From positions 126,602,891 through 126,666,890 of the forward strand of contig CM043947.1 of NCBI GenBank assembly GCA_014529385.2: DNA of 64,000 nucleotides. Reading direction: 5' to 3'. A program made the position numbers and the translations under genes. The DNA comes from Adiantum capillus-veneris (Eukaryota; Streptophyta; Polypodiopsida; Polypodiales; Pteridaceae). Below, piece by piece: positions 45,601 to 57,327 of this stretch (positions are counted from its first letter, which is position 1; each line of letters starts with the position of its first letter). The notes beneath the pieces are model-generated. The model was not told the origin of the DNA and did no database searches. It saw nothing but the letters and a program-made list of their open reading frames with translations.

Positions 45601-46329
45601 ATGCTTTTTGCAAATTTTATGTTACTCGTGATGCATGAATATTTCCATCTTCATAGCATCACCAAGGTCACAACGAACACAAATATCATATTGTAACAAG
45701 TCTCTCTGGATGGGAGAATCTATAACACAAATGCCTTTTGGAGGGGGAACCCGGCTCTAAGTAAATCCGGTCATCAACTATTGTCGTGTTCTCTAATACT
45801 CTCTCTCTCTTGCAAAAGTATTGTTCATGCCAAGTTAATTAAGTACTATGTTTATATTGCTACCATCAAATAAGTTCACCCTCTATCTTCTCAAAGTGAT
45901 CTCACAAAAATGTTCACGTTATTTTCTTAATTCCCTTATTCTCAAAGTTCATAGGCCATTTCCATTACACTCTTTGTAGCACAAAGCAGTGTTGGCTTGG
46001 TGTACATTGACACACGCACATGACGTCGCATTTACACAAAAGAGGCCAAACAAAGAAGGGGGGAAGGGGGAATGACACAAAATGCAACAATGATGGCTTT
46101 CATTACTCCAAAACCAGTTACAAAGTCTGTGTGGCTGACACCAAAGCTTTCCTCCTTTTTTTTCCACTCCACTGGGCTATTGACTATCAAAAAAGCCCTC
46201 TTAGCTTTGCTTTTTCTCTTGCACAGAGCTCCCAAGAACTTCAAAAAGAAAAAGGCCCCCTTCAAAAGGCTGTTTTTAATCTCTTATAGAGATCCTCCTT
46301 CACATATGGAACCTCACACTTGATTGGTC

Positions 46330-46474
46330 CACTTTGGCACCTACACTTAGAAATTTTGGAGGGGTGGCACCTCTCTCTTTCTTTATTACACATGAGCCTC
46401 ATTTTTACCCATGGGTGGGCAACGACAGTGCCGTCCTTTCGCCCTTGAGCGCTTTTGCCTTCAAAAATAGTTTG

Positions 46475-46505
<31 letters not shown>

Positions 46506-47700
46506 CTAGCCCTCCGTGTGAATGCATCCCATGGGCCAAATTACCATGTCATCATCTTGCTCGCATGGCCATAGCCCAAATCTGTCGGTCTCCCACCCGT
46601 GTTCGCCCAATGCCACCGCGTGTGCCACCAACACAACACCACTTGTGGGCCTCCATAGCTCAGGGGCTCAAGAGCTCCAAGCTCTCCTCTCCCACTTGAT
46701 ACCCATAGGAGGCGCCGTTTTGGCCCTTATACATTGCCTCCCTTGCTCCAAAATTTGTATGTGAGGCAAATCCCCCACCATGTGGTGTTGCCTGAAGCAT
46801 CGGCCCCTCCAATGGCCTCCAAGGTCACCAAAAATCCACATAAAAACTTCAAAAAAACTCCTCTTTTCTTCACACTTGGTGCTCACAAAGCTTGTGATCG
46901 GGCCGTCAAGCCTGGCTGAAAGTCCACTTTAGCAACTGCAAGTCACCCATCCTTACCTCTTTTTGAGATTCTTGGGCCCGCAAATCCAAGCCGCAAAAAT
47001 CGGCAAAAGCATCTATCATCGCTCCTCGAGCAACTAACCCCAACTTTCCCTAGCATAACTTGCCACCTAGGACCTCGATTGATGAGTCGTCAATTCCTGA
47101 TAGCTACATGTGGTGTGCACTACCTGTGGGAACTCTAGAGACGCTCAAAAACCTCCCGATGGCATGCTTACCAATGCTTTCAAGTGAGCACACAACTGGC
47201 CCCCGGCAAACTTTCCATTGCCCATAACTGGCACTCTAGAGTTCAGATTGACTATCCAAAAAGACTAGCATGCTCCACAACTCAAGCACTTTGAATTTAT
47301 CTATTCACACCAGCTATGGTCACCTATCCCCACTTTCCTAGTCCGTTGGGATTTGCAAGACCTTCTAACTTTGAACTGCCATAACTTTTGTAACGTTGCT
47401 TCATTTAAGGAGCTGTCTAGACCAGCTTCTAAAGAACTTCAAATACTACATTCTAGAGCACAAGTTTGGCACTTCGAGCACCATGGACCTGCCATCCCAA
47501 TTGGCCCTTTCTAGAGCCTTTTTGGTCTAAGAAACCGAACCCAGCATACATTTCCACTGCCACTGGCATGCCCAGGGTTTTCACATATGCTTTAGCCCTC
47601 CGGCTTGCACTCACACAAACCTATAGCACTACATAGGCCACTTCACAACATCGATCATCTTTGACTGCACCAACATGGTATATAAATTTTACATATAGTG
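46330..47700. other. Noncoding part of copy 1
   Basis: C-rich sequence with overlapping short frames (for example 46334-46699) that are not preserved in copy 2 beyond what DNA identity gives. The 'cataacttttg...gagctg' motif series shared with 8.7-9.1 kb lies at about 47220-47520. Confidence 0.4.
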
Positions 47701-47702
47701 AC

Positions 47703-48600
47703 CCCCCAAGAATGCAATCGCACTCTGACTATCGCAATGCAACACTGGAGTGACTAATGCCAAGATCTCCCACTAGGCAAGTGCAAGCTAACCACATAGC
47801 TTCCTTGCTAGCATTAGAAACTACCACATACTCTACCTCTACGGTGGAAGAGGAAATACATTTTTGGAAACATGATCTCCATGATACGGCTGCTCTCAAA
47901 AATAGAAAAACATAACCATACGTGGATCTTTGACTATCCACACAGTAGGCACAATCCGCACCTATGTAACCCACAATGGATGCATCACAGTTCCCAAAGT
48001 GTAAACTCTGTTTGTCCTACCTTTCAAATATCTCAAGATTTGCTTCACTACTTCCTAGTGTTTTGTGCAAGATTTGCCATAAATTTGCTAACCACGCCTG
48101 CTAGAAAGGTAATGTTTGGTCTTGTGGATACCATGGCATACATATGATTGTTGACTACTAAAGAATATGGTACCCTGACCGTTTTTAATTTCTTAGCATT
48201 AGATGTGGGAGCATCATTCTTGCTAAGTTTTGCATATTCTTGCAGTGGGGTACTCAATGTAGCTTCCCCCCCCCCCCCCACCTACTTATTAAAACATTGC
48301 AAGATCTTGTGGATATATGTTTTGTGAGACAACTTCAATATTCCACATTTCTATCCCTCTTGATATGCATTGCAAGAAAGTGACTTGCATCTCCCAAATT
48401 CTTCTAAAAATTGTGTAGAGCAAGTCTAGTATGCATACCAAGAAAGTGGCTTGCATCTCCCAAATTCTTCAAGAAAATTGTGTAGAGCAAGTCTAGTACT
48501 AGAATTTTCTTGATACGCATACCAAGAAAGTGACTTGCATCTCCCAAATTCTTCAAGAAAATTGTGTAGAGCAAGTCTAGCACTAGAATAGACTATGCAT
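47703..48600 (-). pseudogene. pol: Copia RT/RNase H fragment (copy 1)
   Basis: Read on the minus strand from 48600 it gives tandem copies of FLKNLGDASHFLGM (RT), then HIKRDRN, ETYIHKILQ-like sequence and STPLQEYAKLSK. VVNNHMYAMVSTRPNITFLA follows, and in RNase H CVDSQRSTYGYVFLF and VEVEYVVVSNASKEAMWLAC. These are plant Ty1/copia pol motifs. Gag, protease, integrase and the YVDD box are absent. It lacks 24 bp present in copy 2 at the RNase H end. Confidence 0.88.
48381..48590 (-). repeat. Tandem triplication inside the copia RT fragment (copy 1)
   Basis: Units start at 48381, 48447 and 48531 ('tgacttgcatctcccaaatt' or one-base variants). The full unit is 84 bp (28 codons) and the first is shortened to 66 bp. 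On the minus strand each encodes FLKNLGDASHFLGM. The same structure is in copy 2, so it predates the duplication. Confidence 0.9.
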
Positions 48601-48604
48601 CAAT

Positions 48605-49165
48605 AGTGCTTGTGGATGCATAAGACAACTACCACCAAAGGTGCAGCAAGAGGAGATGGATGCACAAGAGTAGGAGGCCATGGATGTTGCCGATCCAGAT
48701 GAAGAAGATGCAGAAGCCCCTATCACTCCCAAGAGCGATGATGAGGATCCGCTTGCCTTTGATATGGGTGAGGATACTAGCACTGATTATCAGGATGACC
48801 AAGAGGAGCTTGACAAGTTTTATTAGCAACAAAATGCATCAATTGATGCTGACATAAATAGCAAAGAAAAAGGTTGTTTAAAGTTTCTTCTGCAGTAGCA
48901 AATCCCACTCAAGGTTCATTTTTCAAGGTTGCAAAGCCCTTCAAGGCCACTTTTTATCTTCAAGAGGAAGGAAAAATTTTGAGGATTTGCCTATGAAGGG
49001 CTATTGTTAAAATGTGCCCTTCTTGTGGAAGGGCGGACCAAAGATAATGTTGCTCTTGAAGGGCACTTTTTTCGAAAGAAATTCAATACATACACATGTA
49101 TATTATATATTACTATACTACTAAGCATAATACAATAATTTTCTCTCAAAGTTAGAGGTTGAGGA
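48605..49165 (+). pseudogene. Acidic protein tail of unknown origin (copy 1)
   Basis: A plus frame reads QLPPKVQQEEMDAQE, stop, EAMDVADPDEEDAEAPITPK, DDEDPLAFDMGEDTSTDYQD and EELDKFY, stop. Further on in other phases are CALLVEGRTKDNVALEGHFF and so on. The acidic, Asp/Glu-rich style resembles the C-terminal tail of some plant transposase-like proteins, but I cannot name it. It is conserved in copy 2 (55905-56430) with substitutions in both. Confidence 0.35.
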
Positions 49166-49514
49166 CCAAATTCCCAAGGTTTCACTTTTATCTATACGAC
49201 TTCATAAGTTTTTTTGTGTTGAATTTGGCTTTAAAATGAATAGTCAAATTACGTGGGAAAAATGTATGCATCGTTTGAAAATTTTTAAAAGTGTCTTTGA
49301 CGAAGAAGGGCATATTTTAGGGAAGAAGGGCATATTTTAGGCTGGACATTCCATAGAAAGTAGAGGGCCACCTTGCAAAAATGAAGATTGTCTCGAACCC
49401 TCTTGCTACAAAATCTGCATGCTCCCCTTTTTTTTTTTTAAAGGGCACTTTAGTGTTTACCTAGTATTTGCCTTTCCAATCTCTTTTGAAAAAAGGGAAG
49501 GTGTAGGGACCATA

Positions 49515-49600
49515 GGGACCATTCCTTGGAACCCTTGCGACCAAAGGACGATCGGCGGAGCCAGGAGTCCTGTGGGAGCAGGATTGCAATGAATGGTCCC
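49515..49600. mobile_element. 86-bp foldback element (copy 1)
   Basis: The left end 'gggaccattcctt' and right end 'gaatggtccc' are inverted repeats. The right end is followed by TAA and then by another 'gggaccattc' (49604-49613), giving a palindrome at 49591-49613. Short inverted termini beside TAA recall Harbinger/Tourist-type MITEs, but the size is very small. Confidence 0.5.
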
Positions 49601-49795
49601 TAAGGGACCATTCTCGGCCGTCAACGGTCGTGGGAAGGAGGGCTACCGATTCAAGAGGTCAATCCCAAGCAGGCGACCAGTTTCGTAGTCTGATGTGTCA
49701 GCATTTCGTGCAACTGTGATTCTGCGTGCTAAGTTGGAGGCAAACAATTGGCAAGCAGACTGTGTACATTCTCAGTGTTGAATTGTCTAGCATCG

Positions 49796-50153
49796 AATGG
49801 TTGCAAGCATAAATTCCCGCCTGTAAAGATGAGGCGATGGAGGACGCAGATCTGCTACCCTCTGACCCACGACCTTGACGGTGGGTTAAGAAAATTAAAG
49901 AGAGCGAGGGAATTATGTTGTAATGCTCTCATATCTTGGTTTGTTGTGTAGAATTTCCCAGCTAAAAATGAGAGAAAAAAACCTTGGTTGTAACATCATT
50001 TGACCTTGATTATCAAGGTCAAAGAAGTGGGCATTTAGATAATAATAATAAAAAAACGAATTAAGTCGACCTTGGTTGTCAACGTCAAAGAAGTGAGCAT
50101 TTCAAAAATAGAGATAATTAAAAAAATCAATTTTTATTATCTGCCTACTAATG

Positions 50154-50191
<38 letters not shown>

Positions 50192-52012
50192 CAAAGACTT
50201 CAAAGAAAATAGAGGGCTGACAAGTGGGCAAAGAAATCCTAATATAATTTTAAATAAATATAGCACTCATGACAAGATAATATGCAAACGAAACCACACA
50301 TGTTTACAAGAAATATCTGCATTTAAAGTAAGGTGGTACATTGAAAAACAAGGCCAATTTCTTGCAGTTGGTAGCGATCACGGTCAAGAGTACCCAACAC
50401 ACATTTTAAGGGTGGAAAAGATGTCTTTCAACCAGTGTTCGGGAAAAATCATTTTCACAAACATACAAAAATCCCACCAAGACAAATCTGAACCGGAAAA
50501 TTTATAATACTAGCCAATATTTTTTGCAAAATTACACTATTTTTCATGTATTTTAAGCAAAATTTTCTCCTTCTTGCCCTCTTCTCAACCAGCTACTTTG
50601 ATTTTGCAACCGACTCAAGGCTAAACTAAGGCACACTTTTCCCGAACACTCTTTCAGCACACATAAGGTAGACATTTGAATTGTAGAGTATGTTAGCGTA
50701 CATATATACAAAGTAAGTTGTAATGAGCTATCTTGGACTATGAAAGCAAAACAAGGTCTTAGCTAATCGGGCAAGGTGGAGAGGAGTTCCAAGGCCTTGT
50801 GGCAAGGACAATAAATCTAAGAGGGTCCAAGGCTATGAGGAGAAGAAGTTTTCTCAGTTTTACGTTGTCAATAGATTTAAAAAGAAAATTTAACCAAAGT
50901 AAAATAAAACTTGATGTGGTTTGACTAACTAGATGAAGTATAGCATAGTCTTTGAATTTTAAGATTGCATTTGAATCCAATACAAGATTTGTGGTTTGAG
51001 TATCGATTGAGGAACTTGATGTCGATAGTTTAAGAGTTATTAGCTAGATTATATGTAGCAACAAAGAGCGTTAAGTAAGTAACAAGGTTCTAATCAAAAG
51101 TGCCTCGTACATGGTTGCTTGGTTAATCACAATAGATACTCATGTAGCAGGCTCCAATTTTTGCCACCCACCTCATGGCAAAAACTTAGTAGGCCACCCA
51201 TGAGAGTTGGTCTCTCTTAATGGACCTTGACTAGACAATGTTACAAGAGTGTTTCCAAAACTTGAGACGATCAGTTAGGTGAACTTGAGACAATCAGTTA
51301 GGTGAAATACTTTTGTGCGGACATTAAACTTCAAGGTGACTTAATGTGGTTGATCACCACTAGAAGTGAGATATCTAAAGCAAATTTGGTGTAATGGTAG
51401 GTAGCTAGGGACAATATGTTTGCAGTGGGAACTAATTTAGAGATTTTCATTCTATTAAAATACAAGACTTGGTCTCAAGTTTTGGGTAATTTGATGCTCC
51501 AAACTTTGTATGTAAACATTGTACATGCATATAGCATGTAGAATATGTCGTGTGGTAATGCCGACAGTCCCCTACCCCCAATCGTACATAGCTAGGTATG
51601 TCGTGCCTCTCTCACAGAAGCTCATGATGTTGAGGTAAGTCACAATGTGGGAATTATTGTGAGAATTTGTCCAAAACTTCTTGTGATAGTAAAAGGAAAA
51701 TCTACTCTTAATATCTCGTTGGATATCCCAAGATTAATTCTAAGTCAAGTAGACTTATGATATAACTGAGATAGTTTATACAATTTCAATAATATTACAA
51801 AGCATATCAGATGCTTGAAAGTTGTGGTTTCTTTCTTGAAAGTTCCACAATCGTTAACTCAAGTAGGAGTCGAGTGACGAATGAGCAATTTCATATTGAC
51901 TCATTGCACTATCATGCAGGGCAAGAGGTCTCAATTAAAGGCACGTGCATGAAAACGTAAAAATTCAAACTTTGTTAATTTCTTTTAATAGAATTCTCTT
52001 GTCTACATTAAC
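49796..52012. other. Spacer between the large direct repeats
   Basis: About 2.2 kb of AT-rich sequence with no supported gene. It holds a (GA)n repeat at 50157-50189 and a loose ~68-bp duplication near 50000-50105 ('gaccttg...tcaa(g/c)gtcaaagaagtg'). The 118-codon frame at 50151-50507 begins in the GA repeat and has no recognisable homology. Confidence 0.4.
50157..50189. repeat. (GA)n microsatellite
   Basis: About 16 GA units directly after 'atgggga'. Confidence 0.95.
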
Positions 52013-52835
52013 TCAATGCTTTGAAAATTTTATGTTATATTTGTGATGCATGAAAATTTCCATCTTTATAGCATCACCAAAGGTCACAAGGAACACAAAG
52101 ATCATATTGTACCAAGTCTCTCTTGATGCGAGAATCTATAATACAAACACCTTTTGGAGGGCAGATCCGACTTCAAGTAAATCCGGTCCTCAACTATTGT
52201 CATGTTCTCTAATACTCTCTCTCTCTTACAAAAGTATTGTTCATGCCAAGTTAATTAAGTACTATGTTTATGTTGCTACCATCAATTAAGTTCACCCTCT
52301 ATGTTCTCAAAGTGATCTCACAAAAATACTCACTTTAATTCTCTTAATTCCGCTATTCTCAAAGTTCATAGGCCATTTCCATTACACTCTTTACAGCACA
52401 GAGCAGTGTTGGCTTGGTGTACACCGACACACACACACATGACATCGCGGATTACACAAAAGAGGCCAAAAAAAGAAGGGGGGAAGGGGGAATGACACAA
52501 ATTGCGACAATGATGGCTTTCATCACTCCAAAACCAATTACAAAGTCTGTGGGGTTGACACCATAGGTTTCTTCCTTTTTTCTCCGCTCCACCGGGCTAT
52601 TGACTATCAAACAAGCCCTCTTAGCTTTGCTTTTTCTCTTGCACAGAGCTCCCAAGAACTTCAAAAGAAAAAGGCCCCCTTCAAAACGCTTTTTTTAATC
52701 TCTTATAGAGAGCCTCCTTCACATTTGGAACCTCACACTTGATTGGTCCACTTTGGCACCTACACTTAGAAATTTTGGAGGGGTGGCACCTCTCTCTTTC
52801 TTTGTTATAGGTGAGCCTCATTTTTACCCCATGGT

Positions 52836-53057
52836 GGGCAACGACAGCGCCGTTGTTTCTCCCTTGAGCACTTTTTCCTTCAAAAATAGTTTTGGGGGGG
52901 AGTGGGGGACCAGGGAGGGGGGCGGGGGCTAAGCCTACCCATGTGTGGGCAACGACAGCGCCGTTGTTTCTCCCTTGAGCACTTTTTCCTTCAAAATAGT
53001 TTTGGGGGGGAGTGGGGGGACCAGGAGGGGGGCGGGGCTAAGCCCTCCATGTGAATG
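52836..53057. repeat. 111-bp tandem duplication within copy 2
   Basis: Units at 52836-52946 and 52947-53057 share 'gggcaacgacagcgccgttg' and the G-rich 'ggggggcgggg' end. Copy 1 has a single unit with a pure G-run, so this arose in copy 2. Confidence 0.88.
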
Positions 53058-54234
53058 CGCCCCGTGGGCCAAATTACCATGTCATCATCTTGCTTGCACG
53101 GCCATAGCCCAAATCTGTAGGTCTTCCACCCGTGTTCGCCCAAAGCCACCGCACATGGCACCAACATAGCACCCCTTGCGGGCCTCCATAGCTCACGTGC
53201 TCAAGAGGTCCAAGCTCTCCTCTCCCACTTGATACCCATAGGAGGGTGCCGTTTTGGCCCTTATACATTACCTCCCTTGCTCCGGACTTTGTATGTGGGG
53301 AAAATCCCCCGCCATGTGGTGTTGTCTGAAGCATCGGCCCCTCCAATGGCCTCCAAGGTCACCGAAAATGCACATAAAAACTTCAAAAAAACTACTCTTT
53401 TCTTCACACTTGGTGCTCACAAAGCCTGTGATCGGGCTGTCAAGCCTGGCCGAAAGTCCACTTTACCAACTGCAAGTCACCCATCCTTACCTCTTTTTGA
53501 GATTCCTAGGCCCACAAACCCAAGCCGCAAAAATCGGCAAAAGCATCTATCATCGCTCCTCGAGCAACTAACCCCAACTTCCCCCTAGCGTAACTTGCCC
53601 CCTAGGGCCTCGATTGATGAGTCGTCAATTCTTGATAGCTATATGTGGTGTTCACTACCTGTGGGAACTCTGGAGAGGCTCAAAAACCTCCCAATGGCAT
53701 GCTTATGAATGCTTTCAAGTGAGCACACAAGTGGCCCCCGGCAAACTTTCCATTGCCCATAATTCGCACTCTAGAGCTCCGATTGACGATCCAAAAAGAC
53801 TAGCATGCTCCACAACTCAAGCACTTTGAATCTATCTATTCACACCAGCTATGGTTACCTATCCCCACTTTCCTTGTCTGTTGGGGATTTGCAAGACCTT
53901 CTAACTTTGAACTGCCATAAGTTTTGTAACGTTGCTTCATTTGAGGAGCTGTCTAGACCAGCTTCTAGAGAACTTCAAATACTAGATTCTAGAGCACAAG
54001 TTTGGAAATTTCAACACCATGGACCTGCCATCCCAATTGGCCCCTTCTAAAGCCTTTTTGGTCTAAGAAATCGCACACAGCATACATTTCCACTGCCACT
54101 ATCATGCCCAGGGTTTTCACGTCTGTTTTAGCCCTCCGGCTTGCACTCACACAAACCTATAGCACTACATAGGCTACTTCACAGCATCGATCATCTTTGA
54201 CTGCACCAACATGATATATATATTTTACATATAG

Positions 54235-54912
54235 TGATCCCCCAAGATGGAAACACGGGGTTCTTTGCTAATGCAATCGCACTCTGACTATCACAATGCA
54301 ACACTGGAGTGACTAATGCCAAGATCTCCCACTAGGCAAGTGCAAGCTAACCACATAGCTTCCTTGCTAACATTAGAAACTACCACATACTCTACCTCTA
54401 CGGTGGAAGAGGAAATACATTTTTGGAAACATGATCTCCATGATACGGCTGCTCTCAAAAATAGAAAAACATAACCATCATGGATCTTTGACTATCCACA
54501 CAGTAGGCACAATCCGCATCTATGTAACCCACAATGGATGCATCACAGTTCCCAAAGAATAAGCTCTGTCAATCCTACCTTTCAAATATCTCAAGATTTG
54601 CATCACTACTTCCTAGTGTTTTGTGTCAAGATTTTCCATAAATTTGCTAACCACGCCTGCTAGAAAGGTAATGTTTGGTCTTGTGGCTACCATGGCATAC
54701 ATATGATTGTCGACTACTGAAGAATATGGTACCCTGACCATTTTTACTTTCTTAGTATTAGATGTGGGAGCATCATTCTTGCTAAGTTTTGCATATTCTT
54801 TCATTGGGGTACTCAATGTAGCTTTCCCCCCTACATATTAAAACATTGCAAGATCTTGTGGATATATGTTTCGTGCGACAACTTCAATATTCCACATTTC
54901 TATCCCTCTTGA
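54235..54912 (-). pseudogene. pol: Copia RT/RNase H fragment (copy 2)
   Basis: On the minus strand from 54912 it reads KCGILKLSHETYIHKILQCF, STPMKEYAKLSKNDAPTSNT and VVDNHMYAMVATRPNITFLA. The RNase H part ends with CDSQSAIALAKNPVFPSW, a conserved copia motif that copy 1 has lost by a 24-bp deletion. Stops are present. The upstream RT part continues at 55669 beyond a 750-bp insert. Confidence 0.86.
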
Positions 54913-54914
54913 TA

Positions 54915-55668
54915 CACGTTGAGCCACCATATTGGGTCTAAGTGGGTTCTCATTAATTAATTTCTGGAGCGGATCCGCCACGAACCTAAGTCCTAAATGA
55001 AATGAGCGAGTTCCAGTTGGTGCACACATGAGGCACCCGCTCCGACCACTCCCCTTGTGCCCCATCTCTCCCTCTTGCACTTGCCGCTGCTGTGAGCTCT
55101 GTCTCCCCCGCCTGTAAGGCACCAGCTCCGACCACTCCCCCTATCACCCGTCTCTCCCTCCTGCACCTGCCGCTCTTGTGAGCTCTATCTCCCCTTCCTT
55201 CACGTGCCGGTCCTCCGACCTCTCCCCCCCTGCGGTGCCTGTGGCTCCGTCCCAACAAGCTCCACCTACAGTGTCCGCGTAGCTGCTCTGCACAACGATG
55301 ACATTACCCCGAGCACCATACATTCATGCAAAAAGTATCCACCCTAACGAGGCCCAACTCTAGAACTCAAACAGAGGGCTGCTCATCTCCTCAGCGTGCA
55401 GGACGTCCGCAGCGACCAAGGATAACGCCTCTCTCTCTCTCCCTCCCTCTCTCGGACGTCCTGACACTTGGGCTGCCCAAGCATCCCCAGGTTGACCCGC
55501 CTCTTCTCTCTCTCCTCCACGCGGCCTTCTCCTCCTCCATTTTCTTCTAAGGCACAATGCCTTGCCTTAAAAAATATCTTGCATTGCTTGAGTTTTACCT
55601 TCAACGCAAAGAGAGGATCTTACTAGATTCCTTAGAAAACAAATGAAAAAAAGATTGGGACCACATAC
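54915..55668. other. ~750-bp block unique to copy 2
   Basis: GC-rich insert interrupting the copia fragment. It contains an ~86-bp tandem pair (from 55034 and 55120, 'gctccgaccactcccc...ctgtgagctct') and a CT-rich stretch at 55425-55455. No gene is recognised. Termini and a target duplication are unclear, because copy 1 also differs at the junction. Confidence 0.6.
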
Positions 55669-55880
55669 TGACTTGCATCTCCCAAATTCTTCTAAAAATT
55701 GTGTAGAGCAAGTCTAGTATGCATACCAAGAAAGTGACTTGCATCTCCCAAATTCTTCAAGAAAATTGTGTAGAGCAAGTCTAGTACTCGAATTTTCTTG
55801 ATACGCATACCAATAAAGTGACTTGCATCTCCCAAATTCTTCAAGAAAATTGTGTAGAGCAAGTCTAGCACTAGAATAGA
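55669..55880 (-). repeat. Tandem triplication in copia RT (copy 2)
   Basis: Units start at 55669, 55735 and 55819, with the same 66/84-bp spacing as copy 1. This confirms that the triplication is older than the large duplication. Confidence 0.9.
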
Positions 55881-55904
55881 CTATGCATCAATAGTGCTTG
55901 TGGA

Positions 55905-56430
55905 TGCATAAGACAACTACCACCAAAGGTGCAGCAAGAGGAGATGGATGCACAAGAGTAGGAGGCCATAGATGTTGCCGATCCAAATGAAGAAGATGCA
56001 GAAGCCCCTATCACTCCCAAGAGCGATGATGAGGATCCTCTTGCCTCTGATATGGGGGAGGATACTAGCACTGATTATTGGGATGAGCAAGAGGAGCTTG
56101 TCAAGTTTTATTAGCAACAAAATGCATCAATTGATGCTGACATAAATAGCAAAGAAAAAGATCATTTGAAGTTTCTTCTGCAGTGGCAAATCCCACTCAA
56201 GGTTCATTTTTCAAAGTTGCAAAGCCCTTCAAGGCCACTTTTTATCTTCAAAGAGAAGGAAAAATTTTGAGGATTTGCCTACGAAGGGCTATTGTAAAAT
56301 GTGCCCTTCTTGTGGAAGGGCGGACCAAAGATAATGTTGCTCTTGGAGGGCACTTTTTTCGGAAGAAATTCAATACATACACATGTATATTATATATTAC
56401 TATACTGCTAAGCATAATACGATAATTTTC
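55905..56430 (+). pseudogene. Acidic protein tail of unknown origin (copy 2)
   Basis: Counterpart of 48605-49165, with DEEDAEAPITPKSDDEDPLA in one frame and a clean 80-codon frame at 56183-56425 (FFKVAKPFKATFYLQREGKI, CALLVEGRTKDNVALGGHFF). In copy 1 the latter is broken by a frameshift. Function is unknown. Confidence 0.35.
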
Positions 56431-56760
56431 TCTCAAATCACAAATTCCCAAGGTTTCACTTTTATCTATACGACTTCATAAGTTTTTTGTGTTGAATTTG
56501 GCTTTAAAATGAAGACGTGGGGAGAAATTTATGCATCATTTGAAAATTTCTAAAAGTGTCTTTCACGAAGAAGGGCATATTTTACGCTAGATATTCCATA
56601 GAAAGTAGAGGGCCACCTTGCAAAAATGAAGATTGTCTCGAACCCTATTGCTACAAATCTGTCTGCTCCCCTTTTTTTTAAATGGCACTTTAGTATTTAC
56701 CTACTATTTGCCTTTCCAATCTCTTTTGAAAAAAGGGAAGGTGTAGGGAATGGTCCCTAA

Positions 56761-56846
56761 GGGACCATTCCTTGGAATTCCTGCGACCAAAGGGTGACCG
56801 GCGAAGGCGGGAGTCTTGTGGGAGCAAGATTTTAAGGAATGGTCCC
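56761..56846. mobile_element. 86-bp foldback element (copy 2)
   Basis: The ends 'gggaccattcctt' and 'aaggaatggtccc' are perfect 13-bp inverted repeats. On the left, TAA separates the end from a mirror 'ggaatggtccc', forming a palindrome at 56747-56771. On the right the flank is 'ctta'. It has the same length as copy 1. Confidence 0.6.
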
Positions 56847-57248
56847 CTTAGAGACCATTCCCTGTCGTCAACGATCATGGGAGGAGGGCCACCGGGTCAA
56901 GACGTCAACCCTAGGCAGGCGACCAGTTTCGTAGATTGATATGTCAGAATTTCGTGCAACTGCGATTTTGCGTGCTGAGTTGGGGACAAACAATTGGCAA
57001 GCAGACTGTGTACATTCCTAGTGTTGAGCTGTCCAGCATTGTTGAGCCATCAGAGGATCACACCCACATTTTTGCTCACACTCATCATTTTGTAACCATT
57101 GATTGTAATAAATGTCTTTCCGACATTGATTTTGAATTGAGCCATTCATTAAGTAACGGAACTCAATTGAGTTTCCAGCTTGTAATTCCGAAGTAATTTC
57201 ACTTGCTGATGTAATTAGTTAGAGATGTTCTCACCTCCAAGGCTGAGG

Positions 57249-57256
57249 TATATAAG
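57249..57256 (+). promoter_or_regulatory. Putative TATA box of element E LTR
   Basis: 'tatataag' in 'gctgaggtatataagcc'. Homologous boxes are at 36426 and 37806 in the related LTRs. Confidence 0.6.
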
Positions 57257-57326
57257 CCAAAGTTTTTGTAACCTAGGAGATTCAGTTTTATTAATCAAAG
57301 TGAGTTTTTGAGCGCCGTGACTGTGT

Positions 57327-57327
<1 letters not shown>

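Larger units (their letters stand above)
45600..49795. repeat. Large direct repeat, copy 1 (~4.2 kb)
   Basis: Homology to 52013-57039 starts at 'aatgctttt' and ends where element E interrupts copy 2. Shared landmarks include 'ggcatcaccaaggtcaca'-type sequence near 45655, 'gtggtgttg' at 46780, the reversed copia fragment at 47.7-48.6 kb, the acidic frame at 48.6 kb and the 'ggaccattcc' foldback at 49515. A long G-run (46478-46505) stands where copy 2 has interrupted G-tracts. It may be a tandem segmental duplication or an old large transposable element present twice. Confidence 0.88.
52013..57039. repeat. Large direct repeat, copy 2 (~5.0 kb)
   Basis: It matches 45600-49795 with moderate divergence. 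It has a ~750-bp block (54915-55668) absent from copy 1, and is cut on the right by element E after 'ctgtccagcat'. The sequence would continue beyond E, outside the window. Confidence 0.88.

Noticed and set aside
50151-50507. 118-codon plus frame beginning in the GA repeat
   Set aside because: It starts inside a microsatellite, has no recognisable domain and no second copy to compare.
53074-53588. Overlapping 90-119-codon frames in the C-rich part of copy 2
   Set aside because: They are not preserved as frames in copy 1 at the matching place beyond plain DNA identity, and the indels between copies ignore codon phase.
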